Positions 1-9,586 of a DNA stretch of 64,000 bases are shown here, piece after piece. Position 1 is the first letter of the stretch; each line of letters starts with the position of its first letter. The notes under the pieces are model-generated. The model ran no database searches, had not been told where the DNA came from, and saw nothing but the letters and a program-made list of their open reading frames with translations. This stretch comes from Gracilinema caldarium (GTDB taxonomy: Bacteria > Spirochaetota > Spirochaetia > Treponematales > Breznakiellaceae). The DNA lies in contig NZ_JAJUHW010000010.1 in NCBI RefSeq assembly GCF_029265695.1, positions 16,308 through 80,307 of the forward strand, written 5' to 3'. Position numbers and translations under genes: made by a program.

Positions 1-1035
1 TAAAAAAGCGATGGGGAACATTCCAATGGTCTGAACCAAGACCAGCCCCCCAAGGCCATAGATACTAAAGTTCTGCAGGCCCAGTAGCTGTTTGGTAATA
101 AGACCGTTATTTCCAAAAAGGAGAATAATAGACAGGGTTAAAGAAAAGGGCGGTGAAATAACCGGCATGGTTGCAAGAGTACTGATAAGCCGTTTGCCCC
201 TAATACTGGTCCGTTCGGTCACAAAGGCAAACAAAAATCCAATGATTGTTGATATACTGGCGGTTATAATGCCCAGTCGCATGGAGCCCCAAAGGGAAAC
301 CAAATAACGTGCAGATAGGGTAGATTTCCAAATCTCCCATGTAAAAATGCCGTCCTTTACAAAGGTAAGCCTTACCGCTTCCAGCAATGGGTATGCAATA
401 AACGCAAGGGCTATGCCAAAAAGAATAAGTATTCCATAGCCTGTTAAGGGGTCCCGTGCAAAGAGAACCACACTATAAATGATGACAAAAAGGAGCAGGG
501 CCAAGAGACAAAGATTGCGCAATAGATTTTCAAATTCCGCAGCAGATCCAGGGATGGTAAACACCACTAGTGCGCCCCGCAAATCAGCACTATTTTCGTC
601 CGGCACAGGTGCAAAAAACACATTGAGAGTGCCGGTATGGTTAGCCTTGTCCGATAGAGACTGTTTGCCCGCATAGGGTTCAAGGTAATAGACACTTTCA
701 AGACCTTTTTTAAAATCCGCCGTATCCTTAAACTGTTCCCATAACGAAAGGGCCGTTTTATCACCGGTAGGATTAATAAAGTCCCCTGTATCTGGCGATA
801 GATGCACATAAAGACCTTTGCTGCCTTCAATGGTCTGGGATAATTCCATAATCCATGTATCAAAAAGGTTGGCATCCTTTGGAGCAGTTTTAGCAAAAAG
901 GGTAATCTCTTTGAACTGGGCTTTTTCGGTCAGAGACCGGAAGGATCCAATTAAGGACGAATATATCCAGAAATCAATCACTGCAAAAAGGAGACCCACG
1001 CCCAACAATTTAAACCATTTCTTTTGGGGTACCAT
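1..1035 (-). CDS. ABC transporter permease (iron(III)/FbpB-type), partial, runs off the window start
   Basis: Manual minus-strand translation gives MVPQKKWFKLLGVGLLFAVIDFWIYSSLIG...FARDPLTGYGILILFGIALAFIAYPLLEAVRLTFVKDGIFTWEIWKSTLSARYLVSLWGSMRLGIITASISTIIGFLFAFVTERTSIRGKRLISTLATMPVISPPFSLTLSIILLFGN..., a BPD permease signature; lies just downstream of an iron SBP. Absent from the supplied ORF track because it has no stop in the window. Start uncertain (open upstream). Confidence 0.82.
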   Translation of the reverse strand, partial: MVPQKKWFKLLGVGLLFAVIDFWIYSSLIGSFRSLTEKAQFKEITLFAKTAPKDANLFDTWIMELSQTIEGSKGLYVHLSPDTGDFINPTGDKTALSLWEQFKDTADFKKGLESVYYLEPYAGKQSLSDKANHTGTLNVFFAPVPDENSADLRGALVVFTIPGSAAEFENLLRNLCLLALLLFVIIYSVVLFARDPLTGYGILILFGIALAFIAYPLLEAVRLTFVKDGIFTWEIWKSTLSARYLVSLWGSMRLGIITASISTIIGFLFAFVTERTSIRGKRLISTLATMPVISPPFSLTLSIILLFGNNGLITKQLLGLQNFSIYGLGGLVLVQTIGMFPIAFL

Positions 1036-1120
1036 GCTGCGGCTCCATAATGAAATGGGGACGTATCCGGAGCCGTAGAAAGCTGACACCGAACAGTCCC
1101 CATCAATCTGTGAACAGATT

Positions 1121-2128
1121 TTAGCGATTTACACCGATTTCATCCATCCAGCGTTTGAGAAGCCGGTCTTTATTAACCTTGTCTCCATCCCACGCCATAT
1201 CCTGATTAACGGTTTTTATTTCATTAATAGAGAGAGCCATAGGATGCTTTTCAGCTCCCTTAGCGACTAAAACCACATACCATTTGGTAAAGATTTTCTG
1301 AGCTTCCTTGGAAGAAAGAATCCAGTCATACAGTTTCTTGGCATTCACCGCATCTTTGCCGCCCTTTATTAAGGACATGGAAGCTAGTTCATAGCCTGTC
1401 CCTTCGGCGGGGGGGATAATTGCCACATTGGCGCCTTCTACCTTGAGTTTTACCTGGTCATGGGCATACCCAATAGCTATCGGTATTTCACCAATGGCAA
1501 CGCTCTTGCCGGGAGCAGATCCCGATTTGGTATACTGGTCAATGTTTGCATCCAGTTTTTTAAGGTACTCAAAGGCCTTGTTTTCATCACCGTTGAACAC
1601 ATACCGCATGGTGGTTAGCACATTATATGCGGTTCCCGAGGTGTTGGGATTGGCCATACGAATTTTGCCTTTGTACACCGGGTTTAATAGGTCTGCCCAG
1701 CTCTTCGGTATGGGCAACCCCTGTTCTTTTGCTTTGTCCAGGTTGATCACAAAGGTTAGGGGACCTACATAGAGTCCGATCCAGTAATCCTGCGGATCCT
1801 TAAATTGGGCAGGAGTATTTGCAGCAAACCGCGACTTATAGGGAGTGGTGAGTCCCTTGGACTTTGCGGTGATATGATCCAAGCCGACACCGCCAACCCA
1901 GATAGAAGCCTGGGGATTGGCTGCTTCTGCTTCCATACGGGCTACAGCTTCGCCGCCAGAGAGGCGCACAAAATTCACCGTAATGCCTGTTTCTTTTTGG
2001 AACTGTTCAAAGAGCTCCTTTGCCAGGGGTTCTTCCAATGTGGTATAGGCTGACAGGCTGTTCTGGCCAAAGGCAAGGGCAGCCGAAACGAGAATGGTGA
2101 GAACTAATAATCCGATCCGCTTTTTCAT
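1121..2128 (-). CDS. ABC transporter substrate-binding protein, iron(III)/AfuA-FbpA family
   Basis: Signal peptide MKKRIGLLVLTILVSAALAFG then SLSAYTTLEEPLAKELFEQFQKETGITVNFVRLSGGEAVARMEAEAANPQASIWVGG, typical of the family; adjacent permease. Confidence 0.9.
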   Translation of the reverse strand: MKKRIGLLVLTILVSAALAFGQNSLSAYTTLEEPLAKELFEQFQKETGITVNFVRLSGGEAVARMEAEAANPQASIWVGGVGLDHITAKSKGLTTPYKSRFAANTPAQFKDPQDYWIGLYVGPLTFVINLDKAKEQGLPIPKSWADLLNPVYKGKIRMANPNTSGTAYNVLTTMRYVFNGDENKAFEYLKKLDANIDQYTKSGSAPGKSVAIGEIPIAIGYAHDQVKLKVEGANVAIIPPAEGTGYELASMSLIKGGKDAVNAKKLYDWILSSKEAQKIFTKWYVVLVAKGAEKHPMALSINEIKTVNQDMAWDGDKVNKDRLLKRWMDEIGVNR

Positions 2129-2313
2129 CAAAAACCTCCTCAATGCAAAGCGTCGCGCCGTCTAGGGCCAAGCCCCCAGACAGCACATTTACATATCCTA
2201 AACCAATTTCTTACAGAATGCAAATAATAAGGGTCTAATATAGGGCTCCTCATATCATCAATTTTATTCGCCCCCTTGCATGCAGGCATACTGACCATAT
2301 ATAGTAACCTTCT

Positions 2314-4185
2314 ATGGAAACGATGAAACGTACCGTTACCTGCGGGGATCTTAAAAAAGCCGACGCAGGAAAAACTGTGATTTTGAACGGATGGGTCCAC
2401 CGCAAACGAGACCATGGGGGCATTTCTTTTATTAACCTGCGGGACCGCTATGGGGTTACCCAGGTTGTCGTTGATGCTGATGCCCCAGAGGCGCTTAAAG
2501 CGACCACTTCTGAGCTGCATAACGAATATTGTATCGCCGTCGAAGGGGTTGTACGGGCCCGGCCGGATAACATGGTTAATCCCGACATGGCCACAGGTGA
2601 AATCGAGGTCGTGGCAAAAAACCTGGTTATTTTGAGCCGCTGCGAGGTCTTGCCCTTCCAGATTGAAGAAAAATCCGACGCTAAGGAAGACCTGCGTCTT
2701 AAATACCGCTACCTGGATCTCCGTTCCGGAGGCATGCAGAAGCGCATAAAACTCCGAAACGATGTCACCTTTGCAGTCCGGGAGTGGATGCAGGCCCACG
2801 GTTTCTACGAAATTGAAACACCGACCTTTATTAAATCCACACCCGAAGGCGCCCGGGACTACCTGGTTCCGAGCCGACTCTATCCAGGAAAATTTTACGC
2901 CCTTCCCCAATCGCCCCAGCTTTATAAACAGATACTTATGGTCGCGGGCTTTGACAAATACTTCCAGATCGCCCGCTGTTACCGGGACGAGGATGCCCGG
3001 GGGGACCGGCAGCCAGAGTTTACCCAGATTGATATTGAGATGTCCTTTGTCAGCCGTGAAGACGTTCTTACCATGATCGAAGGCCTTTTTGGCTATGTCT
3101 TTAAAAAGACCTTGAATGTGACTCTTCCTGAAAAATTCCGCCGTATCAGCTACGACGACGCCATGGAGCTCTATGGCTCGGACAAGCCGGACCTCCGTTT
3201 TACCATGGAAATGCAGGACTTTGCACCCTATGTGGCAGATTCTACCTTCCAAGCCTTTAAGGATGCTCTGGCAAACGGCGAAGCGGAGCGTCAGGCCGCA
3301 GCAGCCAAGGGAGTTACCATCCCAGGCGGCGGCGTAAAGGCCCTGGTTGTTCCCGGAAAGGCCGACTACTCTCGCAAACAAATTGATGAACTTGAAGCGG
3401 CTGCGAAGATTTACAAAGCAAAGGGTATGGCCTGGATGAAGGTTGTTGCCGGTGCAGACGGCAAGGCAACTCTGGAAGGAGGGGCCAGCAAATTCTTCTT
3501 GCCAGCCGCTGACGGTTCTGGAGCCCCCGCAGACCTGGCGGGCCGGATCATTACGGGACTGGGAGCAAAGGTCGGAGACCTTATCCTTATGGTAGCGGAC
3601 AGCAAGCGTAAAATCGCCAACGTGGCCCTCGGCGCAGTCCGCTCCAAGCTCGGCAAAGACTTAGGCCTCTGTGATCCCAACCGCTTTGAGTTTGCATGGA
3701 TCATCGACTTCCCCATGTTCGAGTTCAACGAAGAGGAAAACCATTGGGAAGCGGCCCACCATATGTTCACCTGGCCCCAGGAAAAGTACCATGCCACCAT
3801 GGAAACCGATCCCGGTTCGGTTAAGGGAGACCTGTACGACCTGGTATTAAATGGCTTTGAACTCGCCAGCGGCTCTATCCGTATCCATGATCCGGAGTTG
3901 CAGAAAAAGGTATTCAAAATCGTAGGCTTTAACCCTGAGGACGCGGAAAAGAAATTCGGCTTCCTTACCGAAGCATTTAAGTACGGTGCCCCGCCTCACG
4001 GCGGTATCGCCCCCGGCCTGGACCGGCTCGTCATGCTCATGGCAGGGGAAACCTCGATTAAGGAAGTCATCGCCTTCCCGAAGAACTCCTTTGCTGTCAG
4101 CCCCATGGATGACTGCCCCAGCGAGGTCGACCAGAAACAGCTTGATGAACTGCACCTGGTGATAAAATACCCCGAAAAGAAATAA
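2314..4185 (+). CDS. aspS: Aspartyl-tRNA synthetase
   Basis: GWVHRKRDHGGISFINLRDRYGVTQVV, RYLDLR, FTQIDIEMSF, GIAPGLDRLVMLMAG: full-length class II AspRS. Confidence 0.98.
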   Translation: METMKRTVTCGDLKKADAGKTVILNGWVHRKRDHGGISFINLRDRYGVTQVVVDADAPEALKATTSELHNEYCIAVEGVVRARPDNMVNPDMATGEIEVVAKNLVILSRCEVLPFQIEEKSDAKEDLRLKYRYLDLRSGGMQKRIKLRNDVTFAVREWMQAHGFYEIETPTFIKSTPEGARDYLVPSRLYPGKFYALPQSPQLYKQILMVAGFDKYFQIARCYRDEDARGDRQPEFTQIDIEMSFVSREDVLTMIEGLFGYVFKKTLNVTLPEKFRRISYDDAMELYGSDKPDLRFTMEMQDFAPYVADSTFQAFKDALANGEAERQAAAAKGVTIPGGGVKALVVPGKADYSRKQIDELEAAAKIYKAKGMAWMKVVAGADGKATLEGGASKFFLPAADGSGAPADLAGRIITGLGAKVGDLILMVADSKRKIANVALGAVRSKLGKDLGLCDPNRFEFAWIIDFPMFEFNEEENHWEAAHHMFTWPQEKYHATMETDPGSVKGDLYDLVLNGFELASGSIRIHDPELQKKVFKIVGFNPEDAEKKFGFLTEAFKYGAPPHGGIAPGLDRLVMLMAGETSIKEVIAFPKNSFAVSPMDDCPSEVDQKQLDELHLVIKYPEKK

Positions 4186-4203
4186 AACTTCCAACAAACA
4201 AAC

Positions 4204-4238
4204 AAGGGATGTCCACGCAGTGTCCATGGACATCCCTT
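4204..4238. terminator. Hairpin after aspS (possible terminator)
   Basis: AAGGGATGTCCA (4204-4215) / TGGACATCCCTT (4227-4238), perfect 12-bp inverted repeat 20 nt after the aspS stop; no long T-tract. Confidence 0.6.
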
Positions 4239-4314
4239 CCCACCGCTTTTATAAATCCATTTTAGCTTTACCAAAATAGTTCGATAATAAAAACAGATTA
4301 GGAGGCTTTCCCCT

Positions 4315-5109
4315 ATGATTGAAATTGAGCAAAAACTTCTGGACCAGCTTTTTTTAATGAAGGAAGAATACCAGATTAAAGGTATTAAGGCTGAGTTTGA
4401 GGCAGAAGGGACGAGCTACCAGGACATGGTACGGCTGAGGCGCATCACCTTGCAAGCGGGGGTAAAGCTCTTTGTTAAAATTGGCGGGGTCGAGGCAGTC
4501 CGGGATCTTAAAGACTGTCTTGAGCTGGGGGTCGACGGCATCATCGCCCCCATGGTGGAGTCGCCCTTCGGCATTAAAAAATTTCTAGATGCCTACAGAT
4601 CAGTATTCCCCGCTAAGGACCACCATTTAGCCATCAATATAGAAACAAAACAGGCGGTTCAGCTCTTACCGGACATCCTTTCCGCTGCCTATCCAGCCAT
4701 CGATGCCATTACTATTGGGCGTACCGACCTGAGCGCATCCTATTTCGATCCCGGCATTACACCCGACAGTCACTTTATCTGGGAAACCATAGAGGCCATC
4801 ATCGAAACCGCTGCTGACCGCTTCGCTATTACCGTGGGTGGGAATATTTCGAACACAACCCAGGAACGTATGCCCCAGTACCCCCTGGCGGCCCGGACGG
4901 TGCAATTCGTAGAAACCCGCAAGGTCATCATTCCAACCGAGGTATTCCTTGCAAACCGCGCGGCCCTCTTGGACGCCCTCTGGTTCGAAGAACTATTTAT
5001 CCTTTCCCGCAAAGAAGTAAGCGAACGGTTCCTTGCACCGGACTTAAAACGGCTGGACAAGCTAGCCCGTCGAAGCAGCCCGAGCCCCGTACCAATAACT
5101 AAGGTTTAA
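4315..5109 (+). CDS. HpcH/HpaI aldolase/citrate lyase-family protein
   Basis: GVKLFVKIGGVEAVRDLKDCLELGVDGIIAPMVESPFGIKKF...INIETKQAV...ITIGRTDLSASY, a TIM-barrel aldolase/lyase signature. Confidence 0.75.
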   Translation: MIEIEQKLLDQLFLMKEEYQIKGIKAEFEAEGTSYQDMVRLRRITLQAGVKLFVKIGGVEAVRDLKDCLELGVDGIIAPMVESPFGIKKFLDAYRSVFPAKDHHLAINIETKQAVQLLPDILSAAYPAIDAITIGRTDLSASYFDPGITPDSHFIWETIEAIIETAADRFAITVGGNISNTTQERMPQYPLAARTVQFVETRKVIIPTEVFLANRAALLDALWFEELFILSRKEVSERFLAPDLKRLDKLARRSSPSPVPITKV

Positions 5110-5602
5110 ACTTACGCTTAAGCGTTCCAGGGTCAGGCGCTAGAATCGGCAGGCCAAGCAGCCTGGCCCGGTTATAGCGCTGAATAAGGACAAAAGGAAC
5201 ATTGGCTAAGAGGGCATACAAAAACATAATCAGGTTCGCAGGCCAGGGATTCCAGGGAAGGCAGAGAGGATAAAACACAAAGGGTAAAAGATGGGCAAGC
5301 TCTGCCCGGCAGGTTTCCTGCACAAAACGGGCAAGATACTCCCGGTCAAAACGTTCAAGCCGGGACTTATTAAAAGGGTGGAGAGAGAAAAACTCACCCG
5401 CCTCCGGAAGCCTGTCCTTCCAGGCTTGTATTCTTAGATACCGCCGATATACTGAGCCCTTCTTTTCCCAGGGGTGGATTCTAAAAAGCAGCCCTTCAGG
5501 CCGGTATAGACTATCCGGGAAAAGATGCACCATATAGCCGCTTGCAAAATGAACCGCCACCCAAAAAAGTGAATTGGCGAGGATATAGAAGAGCACCATC
5601 AT
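5099..5602 (-). CDS. CrtO-like glycosyl-4,4'-diaponeurosporenoate acyltransferase family membrane protein
   Basis: Small membrane protein, NSLFWVAVHFASGYMVHLFPDSLY...RIHPWEKKGSVYRRYLRIQAWKDRLPEAG...ETCRAELAH, resembling the CrtO acyltransferase family; next to a CrtQ-like glycosyltransferase. Confidence 0.7.
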   Translation of the reverse strand: MMVLFYILANSLFWVAVHFASGYMVHLFPDSLYRPEGLLFRIHPWEKKGSVYRRYLRIQAWKDRLPEAGEFFSLHPFNKSRLERFDREYLARFVQETCRAELAHLLPFVFYPLCLPWNPWPANLIMFLYALLANVPFVLIQRYNRARLLGLPILAPDPGTLKRKFKP

Positions 5603-6198
5603 TTAATCTGAACCCTCCGGCCCCGCCACTCTATGGGAAGACGCAATAGCTGCATCATAAAAGACCTCGCGAGCACGATTACAAAAAAGAGGGCAAAACA
5701 GGGAAAACCGAGAGAGCTCCACCAGCGGAAGGCCCCGATCCGCCTTACACCGGAAAATAAAACACCGGCAAAAACGAGATAGGCAGCACCAAAAAACAAA
5801 CCCGCCCTCAGCTGCGCCGCGGCGAGAGATCTTATCAACCCTATGGGGATACTGAAAGATAAGGTCATAATTGATGAAATGATCAGGATAGTCCAGAGAC
5901 TTGATCGCTGGGCTCCCAGGGCCATATTTTTTGACCAGCCGTTAAAAAGCGTATGAAAACCCTCTGCGTACATTCTAAAGGTTATTCGGTTCCTGTGGGG
6001 TATCGAATAGAGGGGGACCTTAAGCTTAGCAAAGGCCTGGCCTAACGCCATATCCTCCAGTATGGAGTCCCGAACCAGGAGGTGTCCCCCCGTAGCATGG
6101 TATGTTTCCTTATCTATGACCATACAGGGACCAAAAAAAACCGAGTTTTGTTTCAAAGGGATGCCGCCACTGGCCGAGATCAAGGCCAAGGATGGCAA
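5599..6198 (-). CDS. C-terminal part of a CrtQ-like family 2 glycosyltransferase (frameshifted)
   Basis: GPCMVIDKETYHATGGHLLVRDSILEDMALGQAF...FRMYAEGFHTLFNGWSKNMALG continues the GT2 domain of the overlapping upstream ORF; frames join at T8 (A8 on + strand, 6133-6140). Confidence 0.75.
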   Translation of the reverse strand: MPSLALISASGGIPLKQNSVFFGPCMVIDKETYHATGGHLLVRDSILEDMALGQAFAKLKVPLYSIPHRNRITFRMYAEGFHTLFNGWSKNMALGAQRSSLWTILIISSIMTLSFSIPIGLIRSLAAAQLRAGLFFGAAYLVFAGVLFSGVRRIGAFRWWSSLGFPCFALFFVIVLARSFMMQLLRLPIEWRGRRVQIK

Positions 6199-6748
6199 CC
6201 AGGTTGAAATAGAGAGAACACTGTTCGTAGGCCCTTTTCATAGCATGATAGGGCTGAACGCTGAGTACAGATCCTGGTCTGCTGTAACATGCAAGATACT
6301 CCAGGGCATCGGGGGCCAAAGTCACATCGGCATCAAAAAAAACAAGCAGGTCGCCCCTCGCTTCCAGAGCTCCTGCATAACAGGCTGCGCTTTTTCCTGT
6401 CCACCTGGGATCCCCTGGGGCTTCCAGCTGGGCAGCCGATAGTGTATCTGCAGGCTGAACAACCCGGCATCCAAACCGGCGGGCGAGCACAGCGGTTTCA
6501 TCGGTGGAACCATCATCCACAACAATGACTTCATAGGGCGTAAACGTCTGGTTTTGCAAAGATTCAAGCAGCGGGCCGAGCCTCTGTTCTTCGTTGCGGG
6601 CAGGAATAATGACCGAAAAACGTACTGCTTGGGAGGATACAGTGCTGCCTTGCAGATGGGAAAGCGGGGCGGTATAAAAGCGGCGCAGTCTCAGGAAACC
6701 GAGAGATGCGAGGTATGCACAGATGAGAAGCGGTATCAGGTCCTGCAT
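6110..6748 (-). CDS. N-terminal part of a CrtQ-like family 2 glycosyltransferase (frameshifted)
   Basis: FSVIIPARNEEQRLGPLLESLQNQTFTPYEVIVVDDGSTDET...GDLLVFFDADVTLAPDALEYL: GT2 nucleotide-sugar and DxD motifs; terminates shortly after the T8 tract. Confidence 0.8.
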   Translation of the reverse strand: MQDLIPLLICAYLASLGFLRLRRFYTAPLSHLQGSTVSSQAVRFSVIIPARNEEQRLGPLLESLQNQTFTPYEVIVVDDGSTDETAVLARRFGCRVVQPADTLSAAQLEAPGDPRWTGKSAACYAGALEARGDLLVFFDADVTLAPDALEYLACYSRPGSVLSVQPYHAMKRAYEQCSLYFNLVAILGLDLGQWRHPFETKLGFFWSLYGHR

Positions 6749-6757
6749 AATGGAACA

Positions 6758-7423
6758 CTATACACCCCAAGCGCTTTTTTCCGCCAGGCTCAATATTGCT
6801 TTTAAGTCCCTCTGGGTTACGCTCCTATGGGCGCTTTCAAGAAATTCATCCATCCCGCTGAATCCTTCCGCTTTGAGGGCCGCCGCTTGAATCCCCATTT
6901 CAAGCCGGTCAAGCTGGCGAACAAAACGGGATTCGGGGCTTTTACCCTCCTCAAAATCTTCCCACAGGGCAAGAAGACGCTCAGCTTCCGGCAAACCAGC
7001 TACAACCCGAAGGAAAGCTTCCCGTTCCCGTCTATATTTTTCTTCAGGCGATACACCGTCTACCGGCGTAATATCCCCTGCGTAGACCTCTCCCAGTTCA
7101 TGGACCAGGGCCATCTCCAGGCACCGAAGCCGGTCCAGACCGGCAAACTCTTCAGTTTGCCCAAGCCGATCCGCTAAAAGCAGGGCCAGAAGGGCCGTGC
7201 CAAAACTGTGGTCCGCCACCGATTCGGCCCTCGCTTCGCTGACACCCCGTTTCAGCCAGCCCTGGCGGAACAGGCCCTTAAGGTCCATGATCCGGACAAA
7301 GGTTCGCAGGACCGCTTCGGTGCCGGGCGGCTCTAACCCAATAGGGGCCTTTTGACGACTCTCTTTGTTTGGCGCACCCAAAAGCCGCCCTTCCCCATCT
7401 TGGAATTTACGCTTCATAGGCAA
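6758..7423 (-). CDS. HD-domain phosphohydrolase (YfbR/HDDC2-like)
   Basis: RTFVRIMDLKGLFRQGWLKRGVSEARAESVADHSFGTALLALLLADRL...LEMALVHELGEVYAGDITP: H..HD metal-binding motifs. Confidence 0.82.
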   Translation of the reverse strand: MPMKRKFQDGEGRLLGAPNKESRQKAPIGLEPPGTEAVLRTFVRIMDLKGLFRQGWLKRGVSEARAESVADHSFGTALLALLLADRLGQTEEFAGLDRLRCLEMALVHELGEVYAGDITPVDGVSPEEKYRREREAFLRVVAGLPEAERLLALWEDFEEGKSPESRFVRQLDRLEMGIQAAALKAEGFSGMDEFLESAHRSVTQRDLKAILSLAEKSAWGV

Positions 7424-8666
7424 GGATCCTCCGGTCCCAGCGGTCTACCACAAAGGCTAAAAAAGCCCAGATCAAGCAAACTGCGGCGGTTGCAAGCCAA
7501 AGCAGGGCATAGTTGCCTCCCCCAAGCAGCCAGCCCCCAGTAAGCGGGCCGATTACCCAGCCCGCAGAAAAACAGACACCCAGAAAGGACTGAAAGGACG
7601 CTCGCCAATTGGCAGGAGAATGCCGGGCAAGAAAGACCCCCATGTTTATGGAAGAGACGATTTCTCCGGTGGTCCAAATAACCGTGGAGACTGCAAACCC
7701 AATAAACGAAAGCCGCATGGCAAGCATACCGAATCCTATCACATAAAAAAGACCGGAAAGGGACATACAGCTCAAGGGAGTCCATGAACGAAGGAGCCGG
7801 GCAATCGGAATGGAAAAGAGGATTACCACCACCGCATTCAAAGACATAAGGTATCCCATAGAACGGGGACCCGCTTTGTCCATCACATGGGACACCGTCA
7901 TGGGAAGACCAAAGCCGGTTTGAGAATAGGTAAGACTGGAAAGGACTGCAAGACCCGCAAAGGCAAGCAGTATAGGCCGGGAAACAAAGGCTCGGAAGGC
8001 GCCCCGCCCATCATGATGTTCCAAACAGGATGCCACATGAGTTTCCTTGGGCATTTTTACACCCTGGCTTATCAAGAGAACTGAGAGCAGGGTTGTAAAA
8101 GCATCGCCCCGGAATAACCAAGGAATGGAACGTTCAAATAGGAATGCTGCCACCAGGGGTCCCAGAGCAACCCCCACATTGATAGACCAGTACTGGAGCC
8201 CAAAGACTTCCTTCCGTTTTTCCGGAGGAGCGAGATCAGTAAGTACCGCGCCGATGAGCGGCCGGGCCCCGCCGCGAAAGAGGCTGCCAAATACGATGAG
8301 TGCGGGCGCCCAAGGAACATGGACCATAAAACTGAGTAGCAGATTGATGAACGCCCCTGCGCTTTGGAACATAAGGAGGGCTTCTTTACGGCCTGTGCGG
8401 TCAGCGACCCAGCCAGAGAGAAGAGAACCTGCCATCGAAGCGGTAAACACCATGGAAATCACAAAACCCACACGGGCTGCTTCATAGCCCAACACCCGGG
8501 ATAAATAAAGGGCAAGAAAGGAACCCACAAAATCGCCAAAACGGTTAATCATGGTGGCAAAAAACATGGACCATAAAGAAGTACCAAGCCCGCGGTACGG
8601 AGCAAGAAGCCGTGCCGGAATACCTGCAAGGGACGATCCGAAGGATGCCAGTCTCGAATTATTCAT
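7407..8666 (-). CDS. Major facilitator superfamily transporter
   Basis: 12-TM hydropathy; SGWVADRTGRKEALL motif A, FGLQYWSINVGVALGPLVAAFL. Confidence 0.88.
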   Translation of the reverse strand: MNNSRLASFGSSLAGIPARLLAPYRGLGTSLWSMFFATMINRFGDFVGSFLALYLSRVLGYEAARVGFVISMVFTASMAGSLLSGWVADRTGRKEALLMFQSAGAFINLLLSFMVHVPWAPALIVFGSLFRGGARPLIGAVLTDLAPPEKRKEVFGLQYWSINVGVALGPLVAAFLFERSIPWLFRGDAFTTLLSVLLISQGVKMPKETHVASCLEHHDGRGAFRAFVSRPILLAFAGLAVLSSLTYSQTGFGLPMTVSHVMDKAGPRSMGYLMSLNAVVVILFSIPIARLLRSWTPLSCMSLSGLFYVIGFGMLAMRLSFIGFAVSTVIWTTGEIVSSINMGVFLARHSPANWRASFQSFLGVCFSAGWVIGPLTGGWLLGGGNYALLWLATAAVCLIWAFLAFVVDRWDRRILAYEA

Positions 8667-8788
8667 AATTGGCCCACTATAACCTAAACAATGGTAAGTG
8701 GGAATAGCGCGGTCTTCTCCGTTTCTTGACTAATAAAGCGTTATATTACACTATTTAAAAATACCAATTTTTAGGAGACACAAAGAGA

Positions 8789-9586
8789 GTGCTCAAACAT
8801 GTTCGGGGACGAAAAGTACGGCTTGAAGGCTTTAACAACCTTACGAAATACTTAAGTTTTAACATCTATGACCTCTGCTATGCCCGATCCCAGGAGTCCC
8901 AAATAGAATACCTGGAATATATCGACAAAGAATATGATTCGGAGCGGCTGAAAACAATCATAGAAGAAGTAACCCGGATTATCGACGCAAAATTAGTTAA
9001 TGTCACAACCCAGGATTATGATCCCCGCGGAGCCAGCGTGGTAGCCCTCATCAACGAGGATCATCCGGTTCTAAGTCCCGCGGTCTCCACCAACCACATG
9101 CCGGAGACTTCCATTGTAGGACACTTGGATAAAAGCCATATCACCGCCCATACCTATCCGGAATTCGACACCAGCACCGGGCTTGCCACTTTTCGGGTAG
9201 ATATCGATGTATCCACCTGCGGCATGATCAGTCCCCTCAGGGCTCTGCACTATCTCATCGACTGCTTTGATTCTGATGTGGTGCTTATCGACTATCGGGT
9301 CCGGGGCTTTACCCGGGACACCAGGGGAAACAAAATCTTTATTGACCATGACATCTCATCAATCCAGGATTTTATTGATGAAGATGTGCTTTCAGATTAC
9401 CTCGTCTACGACATTAACATCCTTTCGGATAATATTTTCCATACCAAAATGAGGAAAAAAGAGATAAAACTGAACGATTATCTTTTTGGACCTGAGATCG
9501 AAGACCTTTCACAGGATGAACGGAAACGAATTAAGGAGCTCATCCGCAAGGAAATGCAGGAGATCTTCGAATGCGAAAATTTCTAG
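8789..9586 (+). CDS. speD: S-adenosylmethionine decarboxylase proenzyme
   Basis: GTG start; LDKSHITAHTYPE processing-site region and CGMISPLRALHYLID, characteristic of the long bacterial SpeD. Confidence 0.93.
   Translation: MLKHVRGRKVRLEGFNNLTKYLSFNIYDLCYARSQESQIEYLEYIDKEYDSERLKTIIEEVTRIIDAKLVNVTTQDYDPRGASVVALINEDHPVLSPAVSTNHMPETSIVGHLDKSHITAHTYPEFDTSTGLATFRVDIDVSTCGMISPLRALHYLIDCFDSDVVLIDYRVRGFTRDTRGNKIFIDHDISSIQDFIDEDVLSDYLVYDINILSDNIFHTKMRKKEIKLNDYLFGPEIEDLSQDERKRIKELIRKEMQEIFECENF

Noticed and set aside
92-1078. ORFs 92-307 +, 479-676 +, 567-896 - and 818-1078 +
   Set aside because: They overlap the minus-strand ABC permease that the ORF track omits because it runs off the window edge.
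2140-3381. 413-aa minus-strand ORF opposite aspS
   Set aside because: Shadow ORF of a high-confidence aspS; no family motifs.
8690-8788. SAM-responsive riboswitch upstream of speD
   Set aside because: Leader is short and AT-rich; I could not find conserved SAM-riboswitch helices.
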